Positions 1-5,857 of a stretch of DNA of 9,103 nt are shown in pieces. Under the pieces are notes generated by a model. That model was given only the letters and a program-made list of their open reading frames with translations. It did not search any database and was not told where the DNA came from. This DNA is from Thermoplasmata archaeon. Its GTDB lineage: Archaea > Thermoplasmatota > Thermoplasmata > Thermoplasmatales > Thermoplasmataceae. The number at the start of each line of letters is the position of its first letter. The first letter of the stretch is position 1. The stretch covers positions 1 through 9,103 of the forward strand of contig JAJZYV010000048.1 in the NCBI GenBank assembly GCA_021797955.1, in the 5' to 3' direction. The translations under genes were made by a program, and so were the position numbers.

Positions 1-17
1 TATTATCGAACCACCCG

Positions 18-35
18 CACCCTGCAAGAAGGGTT
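18..35 (-). terminator. Possible short hairpin downstream of the MNT gene
   Basis: ACCCT (19-23) and AGGGT (30-34) can pair around a six-base loop, 17 to 32 bases past the MNT stop codon. There is no T-run after it on the minus strand, and archaeal terminators generally depend on T-runs, so this is only a weak candidate. I see nothing else in the first 51 bases. Confidence 0.2.
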
Positions 36-51
36 CAGAAACTTGAGGAGT

Positions 52-435
52 TTAGAAAGAGGCACGATTATCAGTAACCTTATCCTGTTTGGACAGCTGA
101 TCCATAATTTGGAAATCATCTCTTAATATGACTCCTTCGTTATACGCGTCCTTTACAAGTTTAATATTTTTACTTTTCATTTTAATGAATTCTTGTGGTG
201 TAAGAAGAATTACCTCAAAACCAGGTGGAAAATCTATCGCCTTCAGTCTTTGCAGAGGATTTCCATTAAAATTACCAATGATCAGTACATCTACATCGCT
301 CCACAGATTAAAATCCCCCCTCGCATATGACCCGATTAGGAGAACAGTGGCTCTAAAATTAATTGTATTAGAATATTCCCGAGCCTTTTTAATAATTCCT
401 TCTCTCTCCTCTATTCGTCTTTCAATGATATCCAT
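52..435 (-). CDS. MNT-type minimal nucleotidyltransferase, probable antitoxin partner of the HEPN gene
   Basis: A 127-residue protein of the pol-beta-like minimal nucleotidyltransferase (MNT) family. The nucleotide-binding and metal-binding signature is clear: GSYARGD at residues 35-41, then SDVDVLII at 46-53, so G35-S36 and D47/D49 form the GSx10DxD motif. The third acidic residue of the site is probably E74 in FEVILL, where many relatives have Asp. There is no substrate-recognition domain, as expected for an MNT protein. It is the second gene of a pair: its ATG lies inside the 3' end of the HEPN gene (25-base overlap), so translation is probably coupled. In studied HEPN/MNT modules the MNT protein neutralises the HEPN ribonuclease, in some cases by adding AMP to it. 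That role here is inferred from family and context. Confidence 0.88.
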   Translation of the reverse strand: MDIIERRIEEREGIIKKAREYSNTINFRATVLLIGSYARGDFNLWSDVDVLIIGNFNGNPLQRLKAIDFPPGFEVILLTPQEFIKMKSKNIKLVKDAYNEGVILRDDFQIMDQLSKQDKVTDNRASF

Positions 436-818
436 TTTCTTTCAATCTCATCTATTATTGACTTTGATAATTCTATTGCCTCGAATGCATCTTCTTTGGT
501 ATAATAGTCCTCAGGCGTTCCATCAGCCCATGAATCCGTATATCTCGTCGGAATGTAATATTTATCCAATTTCTTTGCGATGTTAATTAGATTGGAATCA
601 AAATTCCCCTTTTGAAGCAGCATGGAAATTGAATGCCCAAAGGAGTCATTTCCAGTTCCCCGTAAATATGCTTTAACTGAAAACTCTGCAGCCTGCTGAG
701 CTTTAAAGCAAGCCCAGTTATAGAAACATGCTTCTTTATCATTCATTGATGATTTCAATGTTGATTTGGCATTGGATATCCACCTATCAAATTCATCATT
801 GTCAAGATAACTTCCCAT
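411..818 (-). CDS. HEPN domain protein, probable toxin-like partner of the MNT gene
   Basis: A 135-residue single-domain HEPN protein of the COG2250-like type. Recognisable family blocks are the helix AQQAAEFSVKAYL (residues 40-52), GHSISMLL (61-68), and LDKYYIPTRYTDSW (84-97) followed by YYTKEDAFEAIELSKSII (105-122). HEPN proteins are all-alpha, and many are ribonucleases that need an Rx4-6H motif. I see no such motif: R92 in PTRYTDSW has no His after it, and R53 is too far from H62. It may therefore be non-catalytic or use other residues. It is first in a two-gene unit with the downstream nucleotidyltransferase. The chosen ATG has a TATA-like stretch about 30 bases upstream and no clear ribosome binding site, which suggests a leaderless message. 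A prophage-defence or regulatory role is possible but not shown. Confidence 0.85.
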   Translation of the reverse strand: MGSYLDNDEFDRWISNAKSTLKSSMNDKEACFYNWACFKAQQAAEFSVKAYLRGTGNDSFGHSISMLLQKGNFDSNLINIAKKLDKYYIPTRYTDSWADGTPEDYYTKEDAFEAIELSKSIIDEIERKWISLKDE

Positions 819-842
819 TATAAATATAGAAAGAAATAAGAG

Positions 843-855
843 ATATTAAAAATTA
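843..855 (-). promoter_or_regulatory. TATA-like element of the HEPN/MNT pair
   Basis: On the minus strand the bases read TAATTTTTAATAT, centred about 30 bases before the HEPN ATG. That is the distance expected between an archaeal TATA box and a start site at or next to the start codon of a leaderless gene. A second A+T stretch (CTATATTTATA) touches the ATG itself and is too close to act as a TATA box for this start. The call rests on position and composition only. Confidence 0.4.
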
Positions 856-1015
856 CCCTTTCATTCTTCGGGTTTGAATACGCTTTGTTTTATTGATTTC
901 AGAAAAATTTGGAGCCGTTCAATTAACAACAATTTCATTTATGACTTTGTGTTATTTGCAAAACTCCACAACCTCCTAATCGATAGCATCATCGCATGTA
1001 ATATTCATCAGTTAA

Positions 1016-1025
1016 ACCTTTTATA
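1016..1025 (+). promoter_or_regulatory. Upstream TATA-like element for the surface protein gene
   Basis: ACCTTTTATA is a good match to an archaeal TATA box. Transcription from it would start near 1045-1050, inside the palindrome at 1041-1062, giving a leader of about 115 bases. The first eight bases, ACCTTTTA, recur exactly 46 bases downstream at a second TATA-like element. Confidence 0.35.
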
Positions 1026-1040
1026 CTGGCAGTTGCTGTT

Positions 1041-1062
1041 TTCCAATATGAAAATATTGGGA
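1041..1062. promoter_or_regulatory. Palindrome CCAATAT-GAAA-ATATTGG, operator or hairpin
   Basis: CCAATAT (1043-1049) and ATATTGG (1054-1060) are perfect inverted repeats around GAAA. Two further pairs, T-A and a T-G wobble, extend the stem to nine pairs. As DNA it looks like a two-fold binding site for a dimeric helix-turn-helix regulator. As RNA it is a stem with a GNRA tetraloop. It sits between two copies of ACCTTTTA, so it could control the choice between two start sites of the rightward gene. No regulator gene is visible in the window. Confidence 0.4.
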
Positions 1063-1074
1063 CCTTTTAAAATA
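1062..1074 (+). promoter_or_regulatory. Proximal TATA-like element for the surface protein gene
   Basis: ACCTTTTAAAATA lies directly after the palindrome and repeats the ACCTTTTA of the upstream element. A start about 25 bases downstream would give a leader of roughly 70 bases, long enough to carry the good ribosome binding site seen before the gene. Supported by composition and spacing only. Confidence 0.35.
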
Positions 1075-1152
1075 GTCGGGTTGCGCTCCATAGCTTATTT
1101 TACACTCCTAAATTTTCTTACAAAGCCTCAGAAAGTTGCATTGTCTTCATAT

Positions 1153-1158
1153 GGTGAT
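1153..1158 (+). promoter_or_regulatory. Ribosome binding site GGTGAT that fixes the start at 1163
   Basis: GGTGAT is complementary to the 3' end of archaeal 16S rRNA and stands four bases before the ATG at 1163. The in-frame ATGs at 1136 and 1151 would add a short polar stretch before the signal peptide and have no such site, so the 1163 start is preferred. Confidence 0.65.
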
Positions 1159-1162
1159 TAAA

Positions 1163-1993
1163 ATGAATTCTACATATTCTAAGAGATTGATACCTTTGAT
1201 TATCGCGTCAATAATTCTCATATCAATTATTCCTATGCCCAGTGTTAGACAAGATACCCCTTCCTTTACCCCGTATTCCAACACGTCGCCATATGTAGTC
1301 GGCTCAGACGCTGTAAATTATAATAACTATCTGGCATTGAATTTTAACGCATCGTTGTATCTATATGGATACGGCACATCAGGTATATGTCCGGCATCAC
1401 CATTTGCTAATGGTTCGCTCGCAGTTGGAGTAGGAGAGAATGGTTATAATGATACTGGGTTGGCCATCACAACTTCATCTATAAACAGCTACAACCCTTA
1501 TGGAAATTCACATTATACGATTGGAGGAGTTGGCGTTAGTGGTTTTTCAAGCCATAGTACATATTATGCAGTAAATACCCCGCCAATACAGCCGGCAACC
1601 ACAATAAACCTCACCTTTAATGTTACCAGCTATTCACTTGTAGTTATAATGGGAATGATTGGGGGCGCTTTCTGTATTTCACTCTCTGGAATTACCGGCA
1701 TGAAAATTGATTCAATCCTTAATTATTCCGGAGATGTTGGCCTAGAGATTTCACAGGCTTATCTTAATACCGGAAAGTATACAGTTATAGAAAATAGTAC
1801 AAACGGTGATGGTGGATCAAACACCAGAAGCGAAATACTTTCTGCATCGGTTTTCTATTCTGTCACATCTACTAATTCAAGTACATCAACCTCCAGTACA
1901 ACCCCACTTAACCTACAGGAGTTTGGATTGATATCCGTTGCAATTATAATCGCAGCATCTGTTATAATTTTCACAATGAGGAAAAAGAAATGA
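1163..1993 (+). CDS. Sequon-rich, membrane-anchored surface protein of unknown function
   Basis: I do not recognise a family. The 276-residue product has a basic N-terminus (K7, R8) and a hydrophobic segment at about residues 9-25, which suits a signal peptide. A Ser/Thr/Asn/Gly/Tyr-rich ectodomain follows, then a Ser/Thr stalk at 232-247, a single membrane segment at about 255-271 and a terminal RKKK stop-transfer tail. The ectodomain carries nine N-x-S/T sequons (N40, N62, N83, N96, N149, N153, N187, N211, N238). It also has only two cysteines, C76 and C171, which could form a disulfide. This is the architecture of glycosylated surface proteins in wall-less acidophilic archaea. There is no PGF-type sorting signal, so anchoring is presumably by the C-terminal helix. 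The gene stands alone and converges on the operon to its right, with no evident functional link. Confidence 0.75.
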   Translation: MNSTYSKRLIPLIIASIILISIIPMPSVRQDTPSFTPYSNTSPYVVGSDAVNYNNYLALNFNASLYLYGYGTSGICPASPFANGSLAVGVGENGYNDTGLAITTSSINSYNPYGNSHYTIGGVGVSGFSSHSTYYAVNTPPIQPATTINLTFNVTSYSLVVIMGMIGGAFCISLSGITGMKIDSILNYSGDVGLEISQAYLNTGKYTVIENSTNGDGGSNTRSEILSASVFYSVTSTNSSTSTSSTTPLNLQEFGLISVAIIIAASVIIFTMRKKK

Positions 1994-2154
1994 ATTGACT
2001 TCAAATAAAATAGATAGAGGTGAGGTTGGTATTACCGTAAGTAATGGTTTCGTGTATAATACGGGATATATACGAATTGGTCCTATGAATAGGAGGCTAT
2101 CTCGATCTCAAGATCAACCTCTAACTACCATATTATGATAATAACCAGAAATAA
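1994..2154. other. Convergent intergenic spacer with nested inverted repeats
   Basis: This spacer separates two gene ends and is dense in complementary segments. TAGAGGT (2015-2021) pairs perfectly with ACCTCTA (2117-2123); as an alternative, GAGGTTG (2022-2028) pairs with CAACCTC (2115-2121). Inside are four smaller hairpins: ATTAC/GTAAT (2031-2045), CGTGTATA/TATATACG with one G-T pair and an eight-base loop (2051-2074), TCCTA/TAGGA (2081-2094) and GATC/GATC (2104-2115). For leftward transcripts the structure is followed by TATTTTATTT (2001-2010 read in reverse), which suits termination of the long operon. A structured small RNA or a decayed short inverted-repeat element are alternatives. 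I could not fit a tRNA cloverleaf: there is no T-loop signature on either strand. Confidence 0.5.
2001..2123 (-). terminator. Probable 3' end region of the hydrogenase-like operon
   Basis: Leftward transcripts leave the last operon gene, pass through the series of hairpins and reach the T-rich run TATTTTATTTG at 2000-2010. In archaea a T-rich run is the main termination signal, and the hairpins may protect the mRNA 3' end. The same hairpins lie downstream of the rightward surface gene and could serve both transcripts. Confidence 0.35.
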
Positions 2155-4023
2155 TTAGGAGTAGAAGAGTAGCGAAATGAGTGTAAGAAGAAGTGCGATT
2201 ATGGTGTATGCCATATAGGTATTGATATTTCCGTTCATGAATTTTCTTGCAAAATACTTTGAAAATTTTGTGTAAAGCGAAGCTAAATCAGAAATTACTA
2301 CCCAGAAAATGTCAAAAGTTCTTTCACTGTATATTCCGTTAATCTTCTCTTCTCTTGTAAAATATACCTTTTTCATAATTAATCTGATTGAGTTAGAATA
2401 TGCAAAAGAAGTAAGCTTTTCCCCCATTGGCAATCCCCCATTCCATGGATTTACCTTCCTTTCTTTTCCTCTTAAAAGATAATATGTGGAAACAAACGGA
2501 ATAGAAATAAATATAATGTCAAATGTTGGAGATATAAATCCAAAATAGCCCTTAACTCCTGGGGAGACAATGAGAAAACCCTGAGGGATATCTTTCAATG
2601 TACCGAGAAATTGAATGTTACTTATTCCTGTAAAATTCGCAATAACAGGATTGAATAAAATAATCATTAGTGGCGCAATAATACCCATAATCAGCACTGC
2701 GGGACCTGCTACTGATAGAGGAGTTCTTACATCTGTTGAATTTGATCTTTCCTTTCTGTTCATTGACATGAATGAAAAATACTTAGTGAAAGCTATTATT
2801 GACATCCCTGCACCCAAGGCAGCAAGACTTCCTGCAAAAATGGCAGTAAGGGAGATATATGTCTTTGGCTCGGTGGAAGTAATGAATAGAGATTCAAGCA
2901 ACATCCATTCACCAATACCTCCTCCAAGGGGTATTAGACCCATGAGTGAGATGGCAGAAACACCAAATGCGAACCTTGAGAAACCTCGTATGGAACTTCC
3001 ATTTACTTTATTAAGATCTTTATTTTCAGAAACTGCAGTGGAAATGAACATTGTTGTCTTTGCCAATGCATGTGCGGTTGCATAAACGAGTACTGCAATA
3101 ATGGTAAAACCCGCCAGATCAACATTACCATAATACATATTTATTATAAACAAACCAATCAACGTGAGCATTGCCCCGCAATTTTCAATGGTACTGTAAG
3201 CGGGGAGCATTTTACTGTTTTCAGATGACACCGCATATATGGAAGCCATAAGGAGAGAGAATGATCCAATAATCATTAGAGCTATTCCAATTGATACGTA
3301 CGGTAAGGTCTCCAAAATAACAAGTCTCATTGTTGCATAAATTGCAACGGTCGTCATGGCTGCGCTGAAAATAATCGAACCGTTTGTAGGTGCTTCACCA
3401 TGAGCTATTGGTAGCCATTCAACCATCTGAAGAGGAATTATACCCATCTTAATCATGAAACCTATGAGTGCTACGAACAGGATATAGGGATTCACATTCA
3501 TTGTTACCATATTCAATGTTCCTGTGTAGAAGAAAATACCTGCGAAGGCAACCCCAAGGAATAGCGTTGATAGTTCACCAAAAGCCAGAAATACAAATGG
3601 AGGGAATGCCAGCGAAGTTCTCTTGTATCCTATGATAAGATAACCGAAGATGCTCATACCTTCCCAGAAAAGAATTAGGGTAAGATAATTAGATGACATG
3701 ATTACACCCATCATAGAATAAATGGAGAGTGAGTAAGCAAAGGCAATGATTCTGTTCGTATTCACATAATATAATGAAAATATACTGTCAAGAAATTCTA
3801 TGAGGCCCAGAATAAAAAGGAAGGCTCCAGAGAGTTTATCAAGAGAAAATGAAAGATATCCCATTGAGAAACTGCCTATTTTAATTTTGTCTAAAAGGAA
3901 AAGTAGTGAAAGAGCAATTATGGCAAAAGAGATAATTGCACTGGCAATGTATGAACTTCTCCTGTTAATTATTGCTATGATTGAAGGAATGAAAAGTAAT
4001 ATCAATATAATTGCCAGAATCAT
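2155..4023 (-). CDS. hyfB: HyfB-like (NuoL-family) antiporter-like membrane subunit of an Ehr-type complex
   Basis: A large proton-translocating subunit of the NuoL/MrpA-like family, very hydrophobic with roughly 14-16 membrane helices in 622 residues. Hallmark residues are present: E121 in LILFWEG, K192 in GFMIKMGIIPLQ before EWLPIAHGEAPTNGS, K271 in SENSKMLPAYSTIENCG, H318 and K322 in ATAHALAKTTMF, and E372 in GGIGEW. After the antiporter core comes a C-terminal extension with PWNGGLPMGEKLTSFAYS (about 526-543), equivalent to the WxCG-containing tail of HyfB/HycC but without its Cys. The true start is taken as the ATG whose ATGA overlaps the stop of the small-subunit gene, matching every other junction in the operon. 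A start at 4083 would add 20 polar residues encoded inside the previous gene. It is the last gene of the operon. The HyfB assignment is firmer than any statement about which ion it moves. Confidence 0.88.
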   Translation of the reverse strand: MILAIILILLFIPSIIAIINRRSSYIASAIISFAIIALSLLFLLDKIKIGSFSMGYLSFSLDKLSGAFLFILGLIEFLDSIFSLYYVNTNRIIAFAYSLSIYSMMGVIMSSNYLTLILFWEGMSIFGYLIIGYKRTSLAFPPFVFLAFGELSTLFLGVAFAGIFFYTGTLNMVTMNVNPYILFVALIGFMIKMGIIPLQMVEWLPIAHGEAPTNGSIIFSAAMTTVAIYATMRLVILETLPYVSIGIALMIIGSFSLLMASIYAVSSENSKMLPAYSTIENCGAMLTLIGLFIINMYYGNVDLAGFTIIAVLVYATAHALAKTTMFISTAVSENKDLNKVNGSSIRGFSRFAFGVSAISLMGLIPLGGGIGEWMLLESLFITSTEPKTYISLTAIFAGSLAALGAGMSIIAFTKYFSFMSMNRKERSNSTDVRTPLSVAGPAVLIMGIIAPLMIILFNPVIANFTGISNIQFLGTLKDIPQGFLIVSPGVKGYFGFISPTFDIIFISIPFVSTYYLLRGKERKVNPWNGGLPMGEKLTSFAYSNSIRLIMKKVYFTREEKINGIYSERTFDIFWVVISDLASLYTKFSKYFARKFMNGNINTYMAYTIIALLLTLISLLFYS

Positions 4024-4652
4024 GAATAACCGCCCCTCGCACGTATGATAGCATCCAGAATGATAAAGGGATCCGGAGGACAACCTCCAATAATCACATC
4101 TGCGTCCAGAACCTTTGATAGAGATTCTCCGAGTATACTACCTGAAGCAGGGCACGCTCCCATGGCAAAGACCAGTTTTGGTTCCGCCATGATGTCATAT
4201 GCCTCCTTAACTATCTGTTTCATTTTTTCAGCCAAAACCCCTATGACAAAAATTGCATCAGCCTGCTTTGGCGTATTTACAAAGAATATACCAAGCCGAT
4301 TCATGTCATAGAAGGGATTGCCGAGAGCATGAAGCTCTGAGTTGCATGCCCCACAACTTCCTGAATCAATAACATAAATTTTAAGAGATTTCATAAGTGC
4401 GGGCTGTGTTCTGTAAATTATTGAGTTATTCGGATTAAGAGAAGGTGAAAAACTGGAACTGCACCTTCCACAAGATATACAACCTCTCAAGTCAACCTTG
4501 TCGTTACTAATTGCCTTAGTAGGACAATCATCATAGGAACCCTTTGTGTGAATTGGCAGTGTCGACCATGGGCTGATAATTTCAGGTTTTTCTTTTGGAA
4601 ATCTGCTTGTTATTACCCCTTTTTTAATACCTCTTAGAATCCACCTGCTCAT
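4020..4652 (-). CDS. hyfI: HyfI/NuoB-like small subunit fused to an N-terminal single-cluster ferredoxin-like domain
   Basis: This 210-residue protein is the electron-transfer subunit of the peripheral arm. Residues 1-80 form a reduced HyfH-like ferredoxin domain: DCPTKAI supplies C43, and GCISCGRC supplies C58, C61 and C64, enough for one [4Fe-4S] cluster instead of the usual two. Residues 90-210 are the small-subunit domain. DSGSCGACNSEL (C100, C103), GACPAS (C167) and GGCPPDP (C191) give the four ligands of the proximal cluster. The spaced CxxC is of the hydrogenase type; complex I NuoB has two adjacent cysteines. All cluster ligands are thus intact although the partner large subunit lacks a Ni-Fe site. 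HyfH and HyfI are separate genes in E. coli, so this fusion is a compact form. It overlaps both neighbours by ATGA. The function in electron transfer is secure; the donor is unknown. Confidence 0.9.
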   Translation of the reverse strand: MSRWILRGIKKGVITSRFPKEKPEIISPWSTLPIHTKGSYDDCPTKAISNDKVDLRGCISCGRCSSSFSPSLNPNNSIIYRTQPALMKSLKIYVIDSGSCGACNSELHALGNPFYDMNRLGIFFVNTPKQADAIFVIGVLAEKMKQIVKEAYDIMAEPKLVFAMGACPASGSILGESLSKVLDADVIIGGCPPDPFIILDAIIRARGGYS

Positions 4653-5857
4653 GATATCACACTCATTTCGCTTATCCAGATCCCAAAACTCTCATAGGCA
4701 AAGGGGAAGTCAGTTTTAACATTGCCCTGCATGCCAAGTAAAAATCCTTCCAGATTGACTAAAGATGGTGGTCTCACATAGACATAATCAATATTACCGT
4801 CCTTTATCTCAATGTATAAGGTGCAATCACCAGATGGTGTCTCTATCCTGTTCAGGGATCTTCCAGTAAACTCCTCCGGCTTTGTAGTAAGGTTCTCAGT
4901 TATGTCCATTAAGTTTATTGCCTGTTCAATTATCCTTTCAGATTCAGAAATTTCCTGGGCTCTCACAAGGAATCTCGCCAGAGAATCAGAACCATTCTCA
5001 GAAACTACATTGAATTTTAATCCTTCATAATATGGATCATTTCCTCTAACATCATAACTTACGCCTGTTGCTCTCAGAGCGGGACCGCATAACCATGGTC
5101 TCTCAATAGTGCAAGTCTTTTGTATCCTGTCAATGAAAATCCTGGAACCGGAAAGAAGTCTCAGAATATCTTTAAATTCTTTCACAATTTCGGGTAATTC
5201 CTCGGATAAAAGATCAATACGAATTTCTCTGGTAATACCTCCTATGGTATTTATTCCAAAAAAATAGCGGTGCCCAAAGGCCTTTGAAATGAGACGCAAC
5301 ATCCTCTCTCTTAGGGCATTCAGATGAAATGATGCAATATTTTGGGATGCTGCTTCACAAAGGCGGGTTATCACAAAAAGGTGTGAAGCAATCCTTTCCA
5401 ATTCCACCATTATAACCCGTGTCAGTTTTGTGGATTGTGCAGTTTTAATATTCAGAGATTTTTCAATTGCCCTGCAAAACAACGTTGAATAGGACGCACT
5501 ATGGAAACCATTAAAACGCTCCATCTTCAGAAGTGCTCTGTCAATAGGTTCTCCCCTGATGTTTAATATTCTCTCTTTGAATCTGGGAAAAGTGCTCATG
5601 GAAATGATTCTTTCACCGTTAGTATACATTTTGAAAAGAATTGATTCGATAACCCCTCCCATGCTGGGTCCGTAATCAAATCCTATGATATTTTCTCCTG
5701 CTGTACTATGTTCAAATTCCCCTTTCAGGCAATTTAGATAATCCAGATGATCAAGGTCATTCTCAGATGTTCTTAGAGGTATATCTGAACCTCTAAGAAT
5801 CACATATTGCTTGCCTCCATTAGTGAATATACCCTCCACAATATCATCTGTATTCAT
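4649..5857 (-). CDS. hyfG: HyfG/NuoD-like large subunit without Ni-Fe cysteine ligands (Ehr-type)
   Basis: The 402-residue protein is homologous to the large subunit of group 4 [NiFe] hydrogenases and to NuoD. Aligned by eye, MERFNGFHSASYS (residues 112-124) matches the ERVCGICGFAHS block, so the first two metal-ligand cysteines are N116 and H119. At the C-terminus FPFAYE (384-389) falls where DPCxxC is expected, giving F386 and E389. GPSM (63-66) replaces the GPxH block. The six cysteines present (43, 128, 167, 249, 257, 345) never form CxxC. Other family features remain: VELERIASHL (151-160) and the IETPSGDCTLYI region (338-349). The long NuoC-like N-terminal domain of HycE/HyfG is absent, as in archaeal membrane-bound hydrogenases. 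A good GGAGG site precedes the ATG. It is therefore unlikely to evolve or oxidise H2; Ehr-type complexes share this loss. Its substrate is unknown. Confidence 0.9.
   Translation of the reverse strand: MNTDDIVEGIFTNGGKQYVILRGSDIPLRTSENDLDHLDYLNCLKGEFEHSTAGENIIGFDYGPSMGGVIESILFKMYTNGERIISMSTFPRFKERILNIRGEPIDRALLKMERFNGFHSASYSTLFCRAIEKSLNIKTAQSTKLTRVIMVELERIASHLFVITRLCEAASQNIASFHLNALRERMLRLISKAFGHRYFFGINTIGGITREIRIDLLSEELPEIVKEFKDILRLLSGSRIFIDRIQKTCTIERPWLCGPALRATGVSYDVRGNDPYYEGLKFNVVSENGSDSLARFLVRAQEISESERIIEQAINLMDITENLTTKPEEFTGRSLNRIETPSGDCTLYIEIKDGNIDYVYVRPPSLVNLEGFLLGMQGNVKTDFPFAYESFGIWISEMSVIS

Larger units (their letters stand above)
819..1162. other. Non-coding divergent intergenic region
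   Basis: About 340 bases separate the HEPN/MNT pair (leftward) from the surface protein gene (rightward). I see no credible gene here. A 95-codon open frame on the plus strand (874-1161) has a low-complexity Leu/Ile/Phe/Asn composition, lacks a ribosome binding site and matches nothing I know. The region holds the TATA-like element for the HEPN gene, two TATA-like elements facing the surface protein gene, and between those a perfect inverted repeat. Confidence 0.6.

Noticed and set aside
874..1161. 95-codon open frame on the plus strand before the surface protein gene
   Set aside because: Its composition is that of translated A+T-rich non-coding DNA, it has no ribosome binding site or family resemblance, and it covers the promoter elements and palindrome. 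Its stop being one base before the next ATG is probably chance.
1136..1162. Upstream in-frame ATGs (1136 and 1151) as the start of the surface protein
   Set aside because: GGTGAT at 1153-1158 is well placed for the ATG at 1163, and the basic-then-hydrophobic signal peptide begins right after it.
2015..2123. tRNA-like gene, suggested by the 7-bp closing stem
   Set aside because: Neither strand has a T-arm with the TTCRA loop or a proper D-arm, and the hairpin next to the 3' strand overlaps the closing stem.
2615..3085. 156-codon plus-strand open frame within the HyfB-like gene
   Set aside because: It is antisense to a clearly conserved gene and has no recognisable protein features. The same applies to the other plus-strand frames inside the operon and to the one at 128-586.
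4024..4083. 20-residue N-terminal extension of the HyfB-like protein
   Set aside because: It lies wholly inside the small-subunit gene, is polar and cysteine-containing unlike family N-termini, and the 4023 start matches the ATGA pattern of all other junctions.
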